DNA from: Mycteria americana
Taxonomy: Eukaryota > Chordata > Aves > Ciconiiformes > Ciconiidae
NCBI RefSeq assembly: GCF_035582795.1
Contig: NC_134368.1
Span: 37,811,501 to 37,875,500 of the forward strand
DNA: 64,000 nucleotides
Direction of reading: 5' to 3'
Below, piece after piece: positions 15,001 to 24,200 of the stretch; positions within the stretch are counted from its first letter, which is position 1; every line of letters begins with the position of its first letter. Below the pieces are notes generated by a model. That model ran no database searches, had not been told where the DNA came from, and saw nothing but the letters and a program-made list of their open reading frames with translations. The position numbers and the translations under genes are program-made.

Positions 15001-15883
15001 ATTTTGCCAAGTCTTCTTTCGGGTGTTTATGAAATGTCTGAATTCCAAGGCCACTAAGATGCATTTCAGGATGGAGCAGCTTCCATTAACAGTACTGAGG
15101 CTTTCCGAAATTGTATCAGCACTCCATCGGAGGCCAAGCCTCTCCCCGATGCCTGCCTTTCCCCGTGTTGTTTTTTGTTTTGTTTGCGCTCTCTCTTTCC
15201 CATGCACAAACATGTTGGTGCAGTGTCCATTATTTCCCTACGGCCTCCCTTAAAAGCAATCGACAGATGAATATAAATACACGCTTGTATTCCCCCACAT
15301 ACACAGGTCTGGTCTCCTGCTACACCTCAAATAACGAATGCAAATGTGTTTACAGTCATTTTCACCAAAGCGTGCTTTGCCATTGCAGAAACATGCAGCT
15401 GAAACCCGGAGAGCCTGTAACAAGGCAAGAGCGTTTGCAATCACAGGTGATCCTTTTTCTTTCGAAAACGGAAAAACATGAAAGCCCGATGAGTTAACTG
15501 GAGTTAACTGCATTAAAAGGGGAATGTGTGGGGCAGCAGTAAATACACAGCACATGTTTTTACGCACAAAAGGAGCAAAGGGCTCCATGCCCTGCGCACC
15601 CAGTCATTTTTATCTGCCCTTCCACGACAGACACGACCGTTTCTTTCATACATTTATTTCACTCGACTAATAAACACCATATTGCGAGGGCCCTGCTGTG
15701 AATCTTGCAGAGGTACAAAATGGTGGATGTATACTTTTTTTTTTTTTTTTTGCATTATTCATAACAACTTGCGCTCCCGGTCGCAGGCTCCCCTCCGTAC
15801 CCACCGACACAGCCTTCCCAGAGCCACACACACATCCCGCACCAGCCTCGCCATACAGCTCTCTCGCACCCGCAAATTATGTT
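1..15883 (-). other. STOX2: STOX2 intron 1 (5' part), no further exon seen
   Basis: AT-leaning non-coding sequence follows the exon 1 donor and continues off the left end, so intron 1 exceeds 15.8 kb. Open frames on both strands were compared with what I know of the STOX2 winged-helix exon and the long third exon; none matches. Contents worth noting are a T17 tract at 15735-15751, a perfect 10-bp hairpin at 9960-9985, a small CpG cluster near 7381-7480, another near 6421-6460, and an unusually long open frame on the sense strand at 3931-4662 with no recognisable homology. Other stretches show only short A/T runs. No clear transposon copy was recognised in this part. Confidence 0.75.
9960..9985. 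repeat. Perfect inverted repeat, 10-bp stem with 6-base loop
   Basis: CTTTGCACAG at 9960-9969 is followed, after a GTAAAA loop, by its exact reverse complement at 9976-9985. Either strand can fold into a tight hairpin. It lies inside STOX2 intron 1; no RNA gene is claimed. Confidence 0.85.
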
Positions 15884-15892
15884 ACAAACCTG
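15884..15892 (-). other. STOX2: Splice donor of STOX2 exon 1
   Basis: On the minus strand the sequence reads CAG|GTTTGT, with the exon's last base at 15890 and the intron GT at 15889-15888. It keeps the exonic CAG, the GT and an intronic +5 G, but departs from the GTRAGT consensus at +3 and +4. The recognisable STOX2 protein breaks exactly here, inside a glycine codon, and the frame meets a TAA two codons into the intron. Confidence 0.85.
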
Positions 15893-16055
15893 ATGTCATG
15901 TAGCCCCGTGATGCCTGGGAAATGAAAGCTGGTGGAAAGTGTTTGTGCAGCCGGTAGTCCTTCTCGCTGCGGGACCTCATGCGGTCTGAGGCCCGGTCGG
16001 AGAAGTCGGAGCTAGGCCAGGCCCGCCGCAAGGTCGTACTCCGCGTCTTCTTCAT
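15890..16055 (-). CDS. STOX2: STOX2 (storkhead box 2), coding part of exon 1
   Basis: Read on the minus strand from the ATG at 16055-16053, this exon encodes 55 residues plus the first base of a glycine codon. It begins MKKTRSTTLRRAWPSSDF and ends QASRGYMTS-G, which I recognise as the conserved N-terminus of storkhead box 2. STOX2 is a winged-helix (storkhead-box) protein of the STOX1/STOX2 family, thought to act as a nuclear transcriptional regulator and linked to placental and decidual biology in mammals. The segment here is basic and Ser/Arg-rich and precedes the winged-helix domain, which is encoded by later exons outside the window. The start is supported by an in-frame TAG 29 codons upstream (16142-16140) and by A at -3 of the ATG. 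The exon ends at a GT donor in phase 1, matching the split glycine codon known for this gene. The protein is partial here only because the window ends. Confidence 0.95.
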
Positions 16056-16072
16056 GCTGAGGATGCCCGAGC

Positions 16073-16093
16073 CTAATCCTCCCGCCGCAGCAT
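16073..16093 (-). other. Upstream ORF 2 in the STOX2 leader (6 codons)
   Basis: A six-residue frame (MLRRED) opens at 16093-16091 and stops at TAG 16075-16073, 17 bases before the STOX2 ATG. Its context is weak (C at -3, C at +4), whereas the STOX2 ATG has A at -3, so leaky scanning or short-distance reinitiation would be expected. It is only relevant if the mRNA includes this leader. Confidence 0.45.
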
Positions 16094-16096
16094 GGG

Positions 16097-16135
16097 TCAG
16101 GCCTTGCGGCTTGCCGGATGCGCGCTGCCTGGCAT
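16097..16135 (-). other. Upstream ORF 1 in the STOX2 leader (12 codons)
   Basis: On the minus strand an ATG at 16135-16133 opens a 12-residue frame that stops at TGA 16099-16097, in a different frame from STOX2. Its context is weak (C at -3, C at +4). It matters only if transcription starts to the right of 16135, which is likely but not shown. Confidence 0.45.
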
Positions 16136-16139
16136 CAGC

Positions 16140-16142
16140 CTA
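16140..16142 (-). other. STOX2: In-frame TAG upstream of the STOX2 start
   Basis: On the minus strand, TAG lies exactly 87 bases (29 codons) upstream of the STOX2 ATG in the same frame, with no other in-frame ATG between them. This fixes the annotated ATG as the first usable in-frame start, unless a spliced upstream exon replaces this stretch. Confidence 0.85.
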
Positions 16143-16240
16143 GCGCGGGTACCGCCGGGGCGCAACCTGCGCGCATCCCGCCGCTACCTCTTCTAGGGCG
16201 CCAGCCGCAGGTCCCTTCCTTTTTTTTTTTCCCCCCCCTC

Positions 16241-16300
16241 GAATGATCCAATTTTACACACGTCCCACAATGCATTACACTTCATTTGCAATCGGTCCGG
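16241..16300. promoter_or_regulatory. STOX2: Candidate STOX2 core promoter notch (CCAAT and C/EBP- or octamer-like sites)
   Basis: A short AT-rich notch interrupts the CpG island about 190-245 bases upstream of the ATG. On the plus strand it holds a CCAAT pentamer (16248-16252), the ZNF143-like site listed separately, and TTTGCAATCGG near 16285-16295, which reads ATTGCAAA on the minus strand and resembles C/EBP or octamer sites. No convincing TATA box is present. The clustering is seen directly; the promoter role is inferred. Confidence 0.5.
16262..16279 (+). promoter_or_regulatory. Candidate ZNF143/STAF binding site
   Basis: The sequence GTCCCACAATGCATTACA fits 16 of 18 positions of the STAF/ZNF143 consensus YYCCCANMATGCAWYRCG as I know it, including the complete CCCA and ATGCA core. 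ZNF143 sites typically lie close to transcription starts of CpG-island promoters. This one is about 210 bases upstream of the STOX2 ATG, on the opposite strand to the gene. Confidence 0.55.
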
Positions 16301-16588
16301 CTTACAGCTCCCAGATTCGCGTGGAGGAAAGGCACGTTATGTGGCTTCTCAGGCAAAAAACGGGGGGGCTGGCGGGGGGGATGGGGACGAGAGATGTGCA
16401 ACGTGGGAGCTCGGGGGTCCCGAACAATGGCCCGATTCAGCCCGGCCGTGCTTAGCCAACTGTGAGCCGCGACACAAAAGGCCCGAACAAATGAGGAAAG
16501 CCCCGCGGCCGCCGGTTGCGACCCCGACCGCGGCGCGCCCGGCGCTGGGGAGGCAGGCGGCAGCTCCCGGCGCGGCGGGAGGAGCAGC

Positions 16589-16665
16589 GGGGGGAGGGGG
16601 AGGGGGAGGAGGAGAAGGGAGAGGAGGAGGAGGAGAAGAAGAAGAAGGAAGAGGAGGAGGGAGGG
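16589..16665 (+). repeat. 77-bp uninterrupted polypurine tract in the STOX2 CpG island
   Basis: Every base from 16589 to 16665 is A or G, first G-rich (GGGGGA units), then GGA and GAA units. On the STOX2 strand it is an unbroken polypyrimidine run, in either the promoter or the leader. Such mirror-like purine tracts can form triplex (H-DNA) and often vary in length between individuals. Confidence 0.9.
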
Positions 16666-17166
16666 CCCGCAGGCGCCTCTCCCGGCCGCGGGACCGGCGG
16701 AAGCAGCCGCGACCCCCCCCCGCCGCCGCCGCCGCCCCCCCTCAGGCCCGCGGCGCCCGGGCGGCCGGCAGCGGCCGGCGGCCCCCGGCAGCGTCGCGCC
16801 TCGCCATGGCCGACCCCAACCCTCACCCGCCTGTCCCCGGGGCTCGACCGCTGCCGGCTCCGCGCTAGGGGCGGCCAGCGCGGGAGGCGAGACCACCGGG
16901 GAGGCCGCTGGCCGCACCGCCCGCCTGCCCGGCCCGCCCGCCCTCCGCTCTCCGCCCCGCCGCGCCGCGAGCAGCTGCTGCTGGAGCGCCGGGCGCCGCG
17001 CCGCTGCCCGGGCTCATGCTAGTCCCGGCGCGGCCTGCGGGTCCCGCCAGGCTCCGCGCTCCCCCGTGCGGCGCCGGCCGGGGCTCGGGCCGGCTCGCAG
17101 GCACCGGCGTACAAAGCCCGGTGCGCTGCGGGGGAGCCGGCCCCCTCCCGCCCGCGCCCGCTCCGC

Positions 17167-17205
17167 CTCCTTCCCTTCCCTTCCTTCCTTCTTTCCTTCC
17201 TTCCT
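17167..17205 (+). repeat. CCTT-rich simple repeat
   Basis: This is a pyrimidine-only run built mainly of imperfect CCTT units, at the right side of the STOX2 CpG island. On the minus strand it is a GGAA-type purine run, a sequence that ETS factors can bind. It is otherwise a plain microsatellite. Confidence 0.8.
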
Positions 17206-17229
17206 GGCGGTGGCTCTTGCGGGAGCGCC

Positions 17230-17257
17230 GGGCCGGGCCGGGCCGGGGGGAGGCGGG
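17230..17257 (+). other. Potential G-quadruplex
   Basis: Five G runs of three or more sit at 17230, 17235, 17240, 17245 and 17255. The first four are joined by two-base CC loops and the last by AGGC. This fits the standard intramolecular quadruplex pattern well, on the non-STOX2 strand upstream of exon 1. Confidence 0.65.
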
Positions 17258-17760
17258 CGCCGAGCTCGGTGCGCAGCGCCGGGCACCCCGCACCGCCGGG
17301 CGCCGCCCGCGGCAGCCAACGGGGAGGGGGCAGCGGCGCGCACCGCCCCGAGCTGCGGGAAGGAGGGGAAGGGCAGGGCCGCCGTAGCGGCAAGGCCCGC
17401 CGGGCCTCGTCTCCCGGCTCCTTCGGGCAGCGCTCCCGCCCCGGGCCAACCTCGAGGCGAACGGATACAGCGGAGGGAAGCGGGCCGGTAGAGATCCGTA
17501 TCCCCGGGGCACCCCTGCGTGGAGCCAGTGGGGTTCACCCGCGCATCCTCCCTCAGCGGTGCCTTCTTTCCCCCTCGACGCCTGAAGAGCCGCCGCCTCC
17601 CGTCTCTCCCAGGAGGGCCCGGTCAGTCACACCACCACGGTAAAAAATCATTGTGCCCCGCAAGGGTGTCCAGGACAGCCGGCCTACACGCCTCGCCGGC
17701 AGGAAGGAGGTCACCCACCCTCTCACCCCAGTGGGTCGCATATCTGCACCCACGGCGCCA

Positions 17761-20700
17761 TATTGAACTGGGCCAGGCCACCAGGGAGGCAGGCAGGGTT
17801 TTTGGTTAACTCCGGTGAACCAAAACTGCACGAAGGGACTCGGTTCCTCCTCTGCAAGACAGCTTTGAGCATGCCTGACATCAAGTGGTGCCAGCGTTAC
17901 CAGAGGAGGCAACTGCAATGCAGGGATTTGAAAATGTTGCCAATAAAGTACTTATATTTACATTTTTATAATTACTTAACCTTTCTTACAGGGGGTTGTG
18001 TCACATTTCTAAGAGCATGGAAAATCAGAGGACTGTAATTTTGTCAGTAATTGAAAATTTTCAGTAGTGGTGAACCGGTAAAGGTATGACCGTCGGTGAA
18101 TGAATTGAACATCAAAGCCAACAGACCTTGAGACATCATCCCTTTGCTGCCTTGCTGCGCAGCTCTGGGTTAATCACTTCAGTACCCATCTCAGCTCGCC
18201 CGGCTCTGCTGCTGTGGGCACAACACGCACCAAAGAATCTTTCAGGGTTTCATTTGCAGCCATCCCTTTCACACAAGTAGAAATTACGTGAATGAAACCC
18301 AGCAAGAACGTTGAAAATTAAATAGTATAGGGTCCTTTCTCATTCAGCCTCATCTCCTTCTGACTGTTTGAAAAGCCATCAGGAAGGACTTATTTCCATT
18401 GATACTTTGTATACCAGTAGCAACAGGAAAAAGTAAGATGAGCAAAAAAAATGGCCTAGAGCGCCACTAATAAATATATATTTTCCATCATGCAACTTAC
18501 TCATCTAGCAATTTACTCATCAACCTACGCAAAGCTTATAATAGAAAATGTTTTCACCCTCAGACCAGAAAACCCATAAGGAGAATTTCTAGAATCGTTC
18601 AACTTTTCTCATCAAAGGCTGAGGTTGGGATAGATTGGTTAGCACTACCTAGCTAAGTCAAACCTAAAAAACCTACCCGTTTTACCAGATGTAAAAGTAA
18701 ATTAAATTCTAGCCAGGAGCACAAACTCTCATTCCACTGTCTGAAAGTTGAACGAACAATGGCTGTGCATTTCCAGCTGTCAAGAAGTGGTTGAATATAG
18801 CTGGCCAGCTAACTTTAACCTACGTCTGAACTAAACTCAACCTTTCTCCTAGTCTAGACACAGCCCTAGATACCAATCTGTTCCATTAAAAAAGACATGT
18901 GAACAAGAGGCATAATCTGAGACGAGACAAATAGGAATAAGCAATGAGGAGGAAAAATGAGGTCATGAAGTAGAAAGACAGAACAAAGCGGGGTGGGGGG
19001 GGAACAAACAAGACCACAGTGATCCTTACGCTGGCTTTCTGCATAATTATTCCCAACTAAAAATATTTGAGTCTAGTTTCAGAGCTAGTCTAACAGGTAT
19101 CAGATCAAAAACCAAGGGATAGCTCTGCAACTGTCAGATAAAGCACACATATCCCAATTCTTTTTGAGCAATTTGCTGTGCACTAATGAACTGGTGACAG
19201 TGCACAGAAGTCTTTCAAGTAGTTTTAATCAATTTAATTGTACATTTGCAGGAATTGTCATGAGAGCAATACAGTACGTACGATTAACACATGGTATCTT
19301 CTACTTACCAATTGTAGGAATCAGGCTGGTTCATAGTTTGAGCACAGTTTTGAGCACTAGTTTTGAGCACAGGTAACGATGCATTTTCATTGTGTGATAA
19401 TTTTGAGCGAATAATAATTTGCTCCTACAACTATGAAAGGTTTTTTTCATATTAAAATGGGGGGTGTGGTGTGTGGAAAAGAAATAAGCAATCATTCTAG
19501 AAAAGTCAACTTTCCCTTCCCAAATGTGGGGAGATTTGCTTAAAAGCAATTTTGGAGGCCTCCTCTCAGTAATGAGACGTTATTCCCGTGGTCAGCTAAA
19601 ACTCCTTCTATTCAGTCTTCTCGCAGTTATCTTTTTTGGTTTCAGCTGAAAGTTTTCTGACATGGTATCTGAAAGAGTTCTTCCCTTTGAAGACAGGAAT
19701 TCGGAGCAAGTTTCCTCCTGCTCTTGCATTGTTTGAAGTCAAGTGTTGTTACTGGGATGAATCAAAAATATAATTAAAGACCAGGTTTAAGTTTTGGCTG
19801 TTTTCTTTGGAAAAAGAGCTAGAACTGTGAGTGTAATTGATTTTTTGCTTTGGTGGCCAAACTCAAATAAAATAATTTTCTTCATATGAACTGAAAGCTA
19901 AAATTGAGGGCTTAAAAAAAAAAAAAAAACAACCCACAACATCTTATTCTTGGACATTTTAAATTACTTTTTTTTTTTTAATAAAGGAAAATAAATGTCT
20001 GGATTCATATGGCAATGTTAGAGCAGGGTGGGGAAAGAAGAGTTCCCAGCTACAAATGGCTGTCCTGCTTGGTGAACAATAGTACAATACCCTTATAAGC
20101 ACGGTTTGAAATAAATCAAAATATGCTGTCTAAACTGGCAGTTCCAACAGGGGCAGGGAGGACCAATTTTCTGTGGCTAAAACCACTGGGAAATTCTGCT
20201 TTAATTCACAAATACTTTCGCCTACCTGTGACACACTGGTAAAGTTTTGCCTAATTCTAAAAAGTGTGGAAATAGTCTGATGGAGCTTGCTAAGAATAAG
20301 GGAAAATACTTTTTCCAAGCAGGAACTGAACTGATGGGAATCCAATCACTTTGCTATCAATGATGAAGAGGACAAGGAGATGATTTCAAAGCTTTTTGCC
20401 TTTTTTTTATTTAATTCACCTCCAGCTGTTTTTTTAACTAAGTGAAAGCATTGATTCAGAAGCTTTTTGTTCAGGACCGGATAAGCATTTGGTTTTATCA
20501 TTTGGTATTTAAGGTCCAACAGGTACCGTCTCTTTCTTGAATTACTAGAGGGAGAGGTGAGGCTTGGATGAAGAGACCGTACAGAACTTGGAAAAAAAAG
20601 TCTGAACTAAACCAAAAGAGGCCATCCTGCCTCTCTCTTGGCCTAACAGTTCCTTACCAGGATTTGGCAACATAATCGTAGACATTTCAAAGGCACTGAT

Positions 20701-20965
20701 TTAACATTACAAATTTTAAAAAAGAGGCTTAGGTACATTTAAGACATTGCAAAGGATTCTTATGTGTTCAAGCTTTTAATCACAACCCTACTTCAGTTCA
20801 AGTTCATAGGGAGCCTGAAGGCTTTTGGAGAAGCAATTCAAAATGTTAGCTTCTGAAAACCTTCTGTGTTATCTTTTAAACAGCGAAAAAACAAATATTA
20901 CTAAGGATATCTATTGCATTTGATCTTCAGAAATACTCACTTAGTTGTTGCTAAGCAGGTCTGTT
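17761..20965. other. STOX2 upstream flank, no gene seen
   Basis: AT-rich sequence beyond the CpG island holds only short open frames and no recognised exon. It contains a small triplet repeat of AGTTTTGAGCAC (19335-19370) and A/T runs near 19914-19929 and 19970-19979. Confidence 0.6.
19335..19370 (+). repeat. Three tandem copies of an 11-13 bp unit
   Basis: The unit AG(T)TTTGAGCAC occurs three times in a row, with starts at 19335, 19346 and 19359. A diverged fourth copy (TTTTGAGCGA) lies about 30 bases further on. It is a short local expansion. Confidence 0.75.
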
Positions 20966-21072
20966 CTCATTTTATTGATGGAAAATGGCAAAAAGAAAAG
21001 GACATAACTGGCCCAGAAGAGCATAGGAAATCAGTGACAAATACACTGTTAAAACTCCAAGGTCCCAGCTTC
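20966..21072 (-). mobile_element. Ancient SINE fragment, MIR-like
   Basis: The stretch TTTTATTGATGGAAAATGGC, followed by AAAAGGACATAACTGGCCCA and GGAAATCAGTGACAAA, follows the order of the reverse complement of the MIR 3' half (ATGGGGAAACTGAGGC..., GTGACTTGCCCAAGGTCA..., AGTCAGTGGCAGAG). It is heavily diverged, so this is a pattern match from memory; an L3/CR1-like origin is possible. Confidence 0.45.
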
Positions 21073-21140
21073 CATTTCATAGGCTTGTTTTTCCTCAGTT
21101 GAAAAATAGTAATTACATAGCAAGATACAATATGGTGATC

Positions 21141-21208
21141 TGTGTGTACATATATATATTTCTCTGCATGTGTGTGTGCATGTGTGCTTGCGCACGCGTG
21201 CATACATG
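21141..21208 (+). repeat. Alternating purine-pyrimidine tract (TG/TA/CG)
   Basis: TGTGTGTACATATATATA is followed by GCATGTGTGTGTGCATGTG and GCGCACGCGTGCATACATG, with only brief breaks in alternation. The pattern is prone to Z-DNA and to microsatellite slippage. Confidence 0.75.
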
Positions 21209-24200
21209 GTAATTGCTCTCATGTAATGTTGTATTTCAAGTTTCAGTTGGGGCTACTTCTTTTTTCCTCCCTATGACAAACAAGTTTCCATAAGGGAGAG
21301 CAGCAGGCTTCAGTAGCAGGGTGGGCTGGTGTTACCGCCTCAGCTTGACTGGCTTGGAGACTGACTGCATGAGGTTTTCAAATGAAAGAAGCATGCAAGC
21401 CAAAGACTAAAATAAAAACAGTAAAATAATAGGACACGCAAGGAGGAAAGCAATCCCCCTCTTCACTAAGGCAAGCTACACCTCTAAAATCATCGTCTCT
21501 CAAACTATGTATTCAAAGCCTGGGTTCTCCCTTACCCTGCCTGTTGCACATAGGCAACTGGCTGCCTGGCAGGGAGGAAATTAAAAGGGCTTCGCTTTAT
21601 TACTGTCAGCTGAGCTGGGGTCTGACAAGCACCCAACACCACCAGAAGAACCAATGCTGTCAAGATGCCCAGTGCACGGCACAAAGCCTTGTGGCTTCAC
21701 TCTCTGCAGGTCTATGATAAGGGTCCTTTCCTGGTCCCCAGCCTCAGAAACAGACTATGAATAGCATCGGTTCGGTATTACTGCGACACGGCAGACTTTG
21801 CCCTAACGAAGGCCACAGTCACCGGCAGCCAGGTAAAACAGGGAGCAGAGGGTCATTTTGTGGCCTATGAATACAAAACCATCAAATTCTGTAACTTTTT
21901 AAAAGGTGGAGATAGGATGCTGCAAGATGCTGGGAAGGAAATGCAGGACCTATGAAAGTGGGAGAGGGAGAGCAGAAAGGAATAAATAGAAAATAAAGAG
22001 GGAAAAAAGCCTGTAGTACAAGCAGTTGAAAAGCAGTAAAGCGGAGGAGGGGGAGGAAAGTTGAGTGCGAGAAGAGGTGGGAAAAGCATAGTTAAGAACT
22101 GGGGAAATACACCAAACTCAGCTATAACATCACAGGCCTTGGCAATACATGGTTTTATGAGATCTACAGCTCTGCATAATAGCCTTCCTGAGAAAATACA
22201 TTACCTGCATTTCTAACATTAATAACTCCATGAAGGGGGAAAATTGTCCACTGCATAAACTCACCATTTTCATGCCTGGATTCTTGTGTCTCTCTATTAA
22301 CAAATGTGCAGAACTCAGACTCTAAAAAAGATGGTTTTGTGCAATCCCTTACTGGTTAAGGAGGTCTGGCAACAGGCTGCAACTGTCCTCGGCTGCAGGA
22401 AGTACTAGTTTTCCCTTCCAGGTCTTTGTAATCAGATCTACTGGCAAGAACAAACCAGAAAACTCATGATGCAGCACATCCTCTTCCATAGCAGCCCTTA
22501 GACTTCTGACACTAACACTATTAATTTGTCACCTCTTACTAGCACTTGTTGTTACTCAAATATGCAAGAGAAGCCAAGTACTTGTAATCTATGCTTGTGG
22601 TCCAGCTCACAAAATAAGGCAGTGTCTCTTAATGGATTTATTGGCGAGGAACAAGTTGGGCTCGCTCAGACAATCCTCTTTCCTTGGAGAGAACATTTGA
22701 GAAACTCCACCAAAAAGAGAAAGAAAAAATCCCAAGGTCAAAGGTACAAGTGAAAAAACTTCCAAATATAAAAAAAGGAAAATGTTTCAGAGCTTATCAC
22801 AAGCAAGTCTTCAGTCTAACTCCAGAACGCTATCAGGTTGTGTTATACTATGGTAGTAATCCTGGCTTAATTACAGCACCTCTTAAACCAGTTTCGGATC
22901 GTATTTCTCTCACTGTTATGCTTTGGGAATGTGTGATGACAGGAATGCAGCACTGCTGCTGCACACATGCTGTAGCTCACCAATTCATTTTTCTGTGTGC
23001 TGGCTTATGCGCTGTGGTATTTATTTTAACTTGCATGACTTTTAAGAAAAACCTGCCTCCGTTATGAGAAGAAAGGCTCCCCTGTTTTTTTTCATGCCCG
23101 ACCTTCTGATTGAATTTGTGCTTCCTCTGCACAGAAGACAATTGATGCAGAAGGGTTTTAAATCTGGGTACCCAAGGCTACCTAAAAACGTACCGGTGTA
23201 TCGAAAGGAACACAGGCCGTAGGATACAGCCTTTGCTTTGAGGCGTGCTTTTCCTCTCCTATTATCACTGACTCCAAGCAGGTTAGTTGAAATGGATGGA
23301 AGCTGGGCTTGTAACTCCTCGGTGTACAAAACTAACTGGAGAGGGAGGCAAGCCATGATTCCTGCACAGATTTTCACACAGTCAAGCATTTGTTAAACCT
23401 CTCACATATAATAGCATTCAAAAACTTGGAGAAGTGGAGTTACAGCAACTCAATTCATTCACTGGCTGCTCTTCCAAAGGATATAGTAGTAAAAGATGTG
23501 CCAAAAATGTTGGCCTCAACTTTCTTGTTTTCCACTGGTGTCACATATCATTAGTACCCTGGTATTTAAGTAACATACTGATATATGGGGGCCAGCTGTA
23601 CTGTAAGTTAGAAAGACAGCCTATCCTCCTGCTTTGGGAGTTGAAAAAAACAGAGAGCAAGAAGTAAGTATCCAATATAAAGCCTACCAGCAGTAAAAGC
23701 CATTACAGATTATGTTTTTAAAGACTAATTCACACATCTCTGCGCCTCTTCCCATTCCTCCACAGAGCCTGTGTTTCTGCTTTATGCTCATCTAACACCT
23801 CATGAGATTAAAAAGACGGCACCTAGCACGAGCAGGCCTTGGGCTGTGGTGAAGCTCCTGGGTGCTACAGCAGCACAAACAATGAGCAGGTTCTGCATGT
23901 CAGGTACGTACCTTTAAAGGAAAAATCCATTGAGAAAGAAAATAAAGCTATTGGCTATATCAAGTGGGCACTGTTTTGCATGTTGCATGGCTATTGTTTA
24001 TCAGTATATTAGTTTTAAATGCTAAATTCTTGTCTAGAAGAATTACTCGCCATACACAAAACTGAACAAAGCACCGCAGGCATGCCTGCAAATGGGACAA
24101 TGAACATATTTGATGGGCAGTCCTAAAAACCGAAGCAGCATACCAAGGGAACTAAATCCCAGCAGCTGCTATAACTCCACAGACCATTTGCTGAACAACC

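Larger units (their letters stand above)
15770..17760 (-). promoter_or_regulatory. STOX2: CpG island with STOX2 exon 1, 5' UTR and promoter
   Basis: This is the strongest GC- and CpG-rich block in the window, dense in CG dinucleotides from about 15.95 to 17.6 kb and fading at both sides into AT-rich DNA. Its left edge overlaps STOX2 exon 1, as expected for a CpG-island promoter. Inside lie an AT-rich notch with factor-like sites (16.22-16.30 kb), a pure purine tract (16589-16665), a CCG run (near 16721-16735), a CCTT-rich run (17167-17205) and a G-quadruplex-prone run (17230-17257). The transcription start cannot be placed from sequence; the leader could be under 200 bases if it starts near the notch, or over 700 if it starts near 16.8 kb. 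Long open frames on both strands here (for example minus 16282-16917 and 16865-17512) reflect scarce stops in GC-rich DNA and are not called as genes. Confidence 0.85.

Noticed and set aside
1..15883. Search for STOX2 exon 2 (winged helix) and exon 3
   Set aside because: None of the open frames on the minus strand resembles the conserved STOX2 winged-helix or C-terminal sequence, so these exons must lie beyond the left end.
16250..16260. TATA-like TAAAATT on the minus strand
   Set aside because: It does not fit a TATA box well and overlaps the CCAAT pentamer; CpG-island promoters usually lack TATA boxes.
16282..17643. Several overlapping 120-215 codon frames on both strands of the STOX2 CpG island
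   Set aside because: GC-rich DNA with few stops gives such frames in many phases at once. The translations are homopolymeric (Pro, Ala, Arg, Ser runs), and the real STOX2 frame starts to the left of this region.
18130..18200. Possible MIR in plus orientation
   Set aside because: Only a short GGTTAATCACTTCAGTACCC-like stretch is reminiscent of the MIR core; too little to call.
22684..23067. 127-codon plus-strand frame with a hydrophobic C-terminal part
   Set aside because: The hydrophobic run near the end is suggestive of a membrane segment, but there is no recognisable family, no splice context and no CpG promoter nearby.
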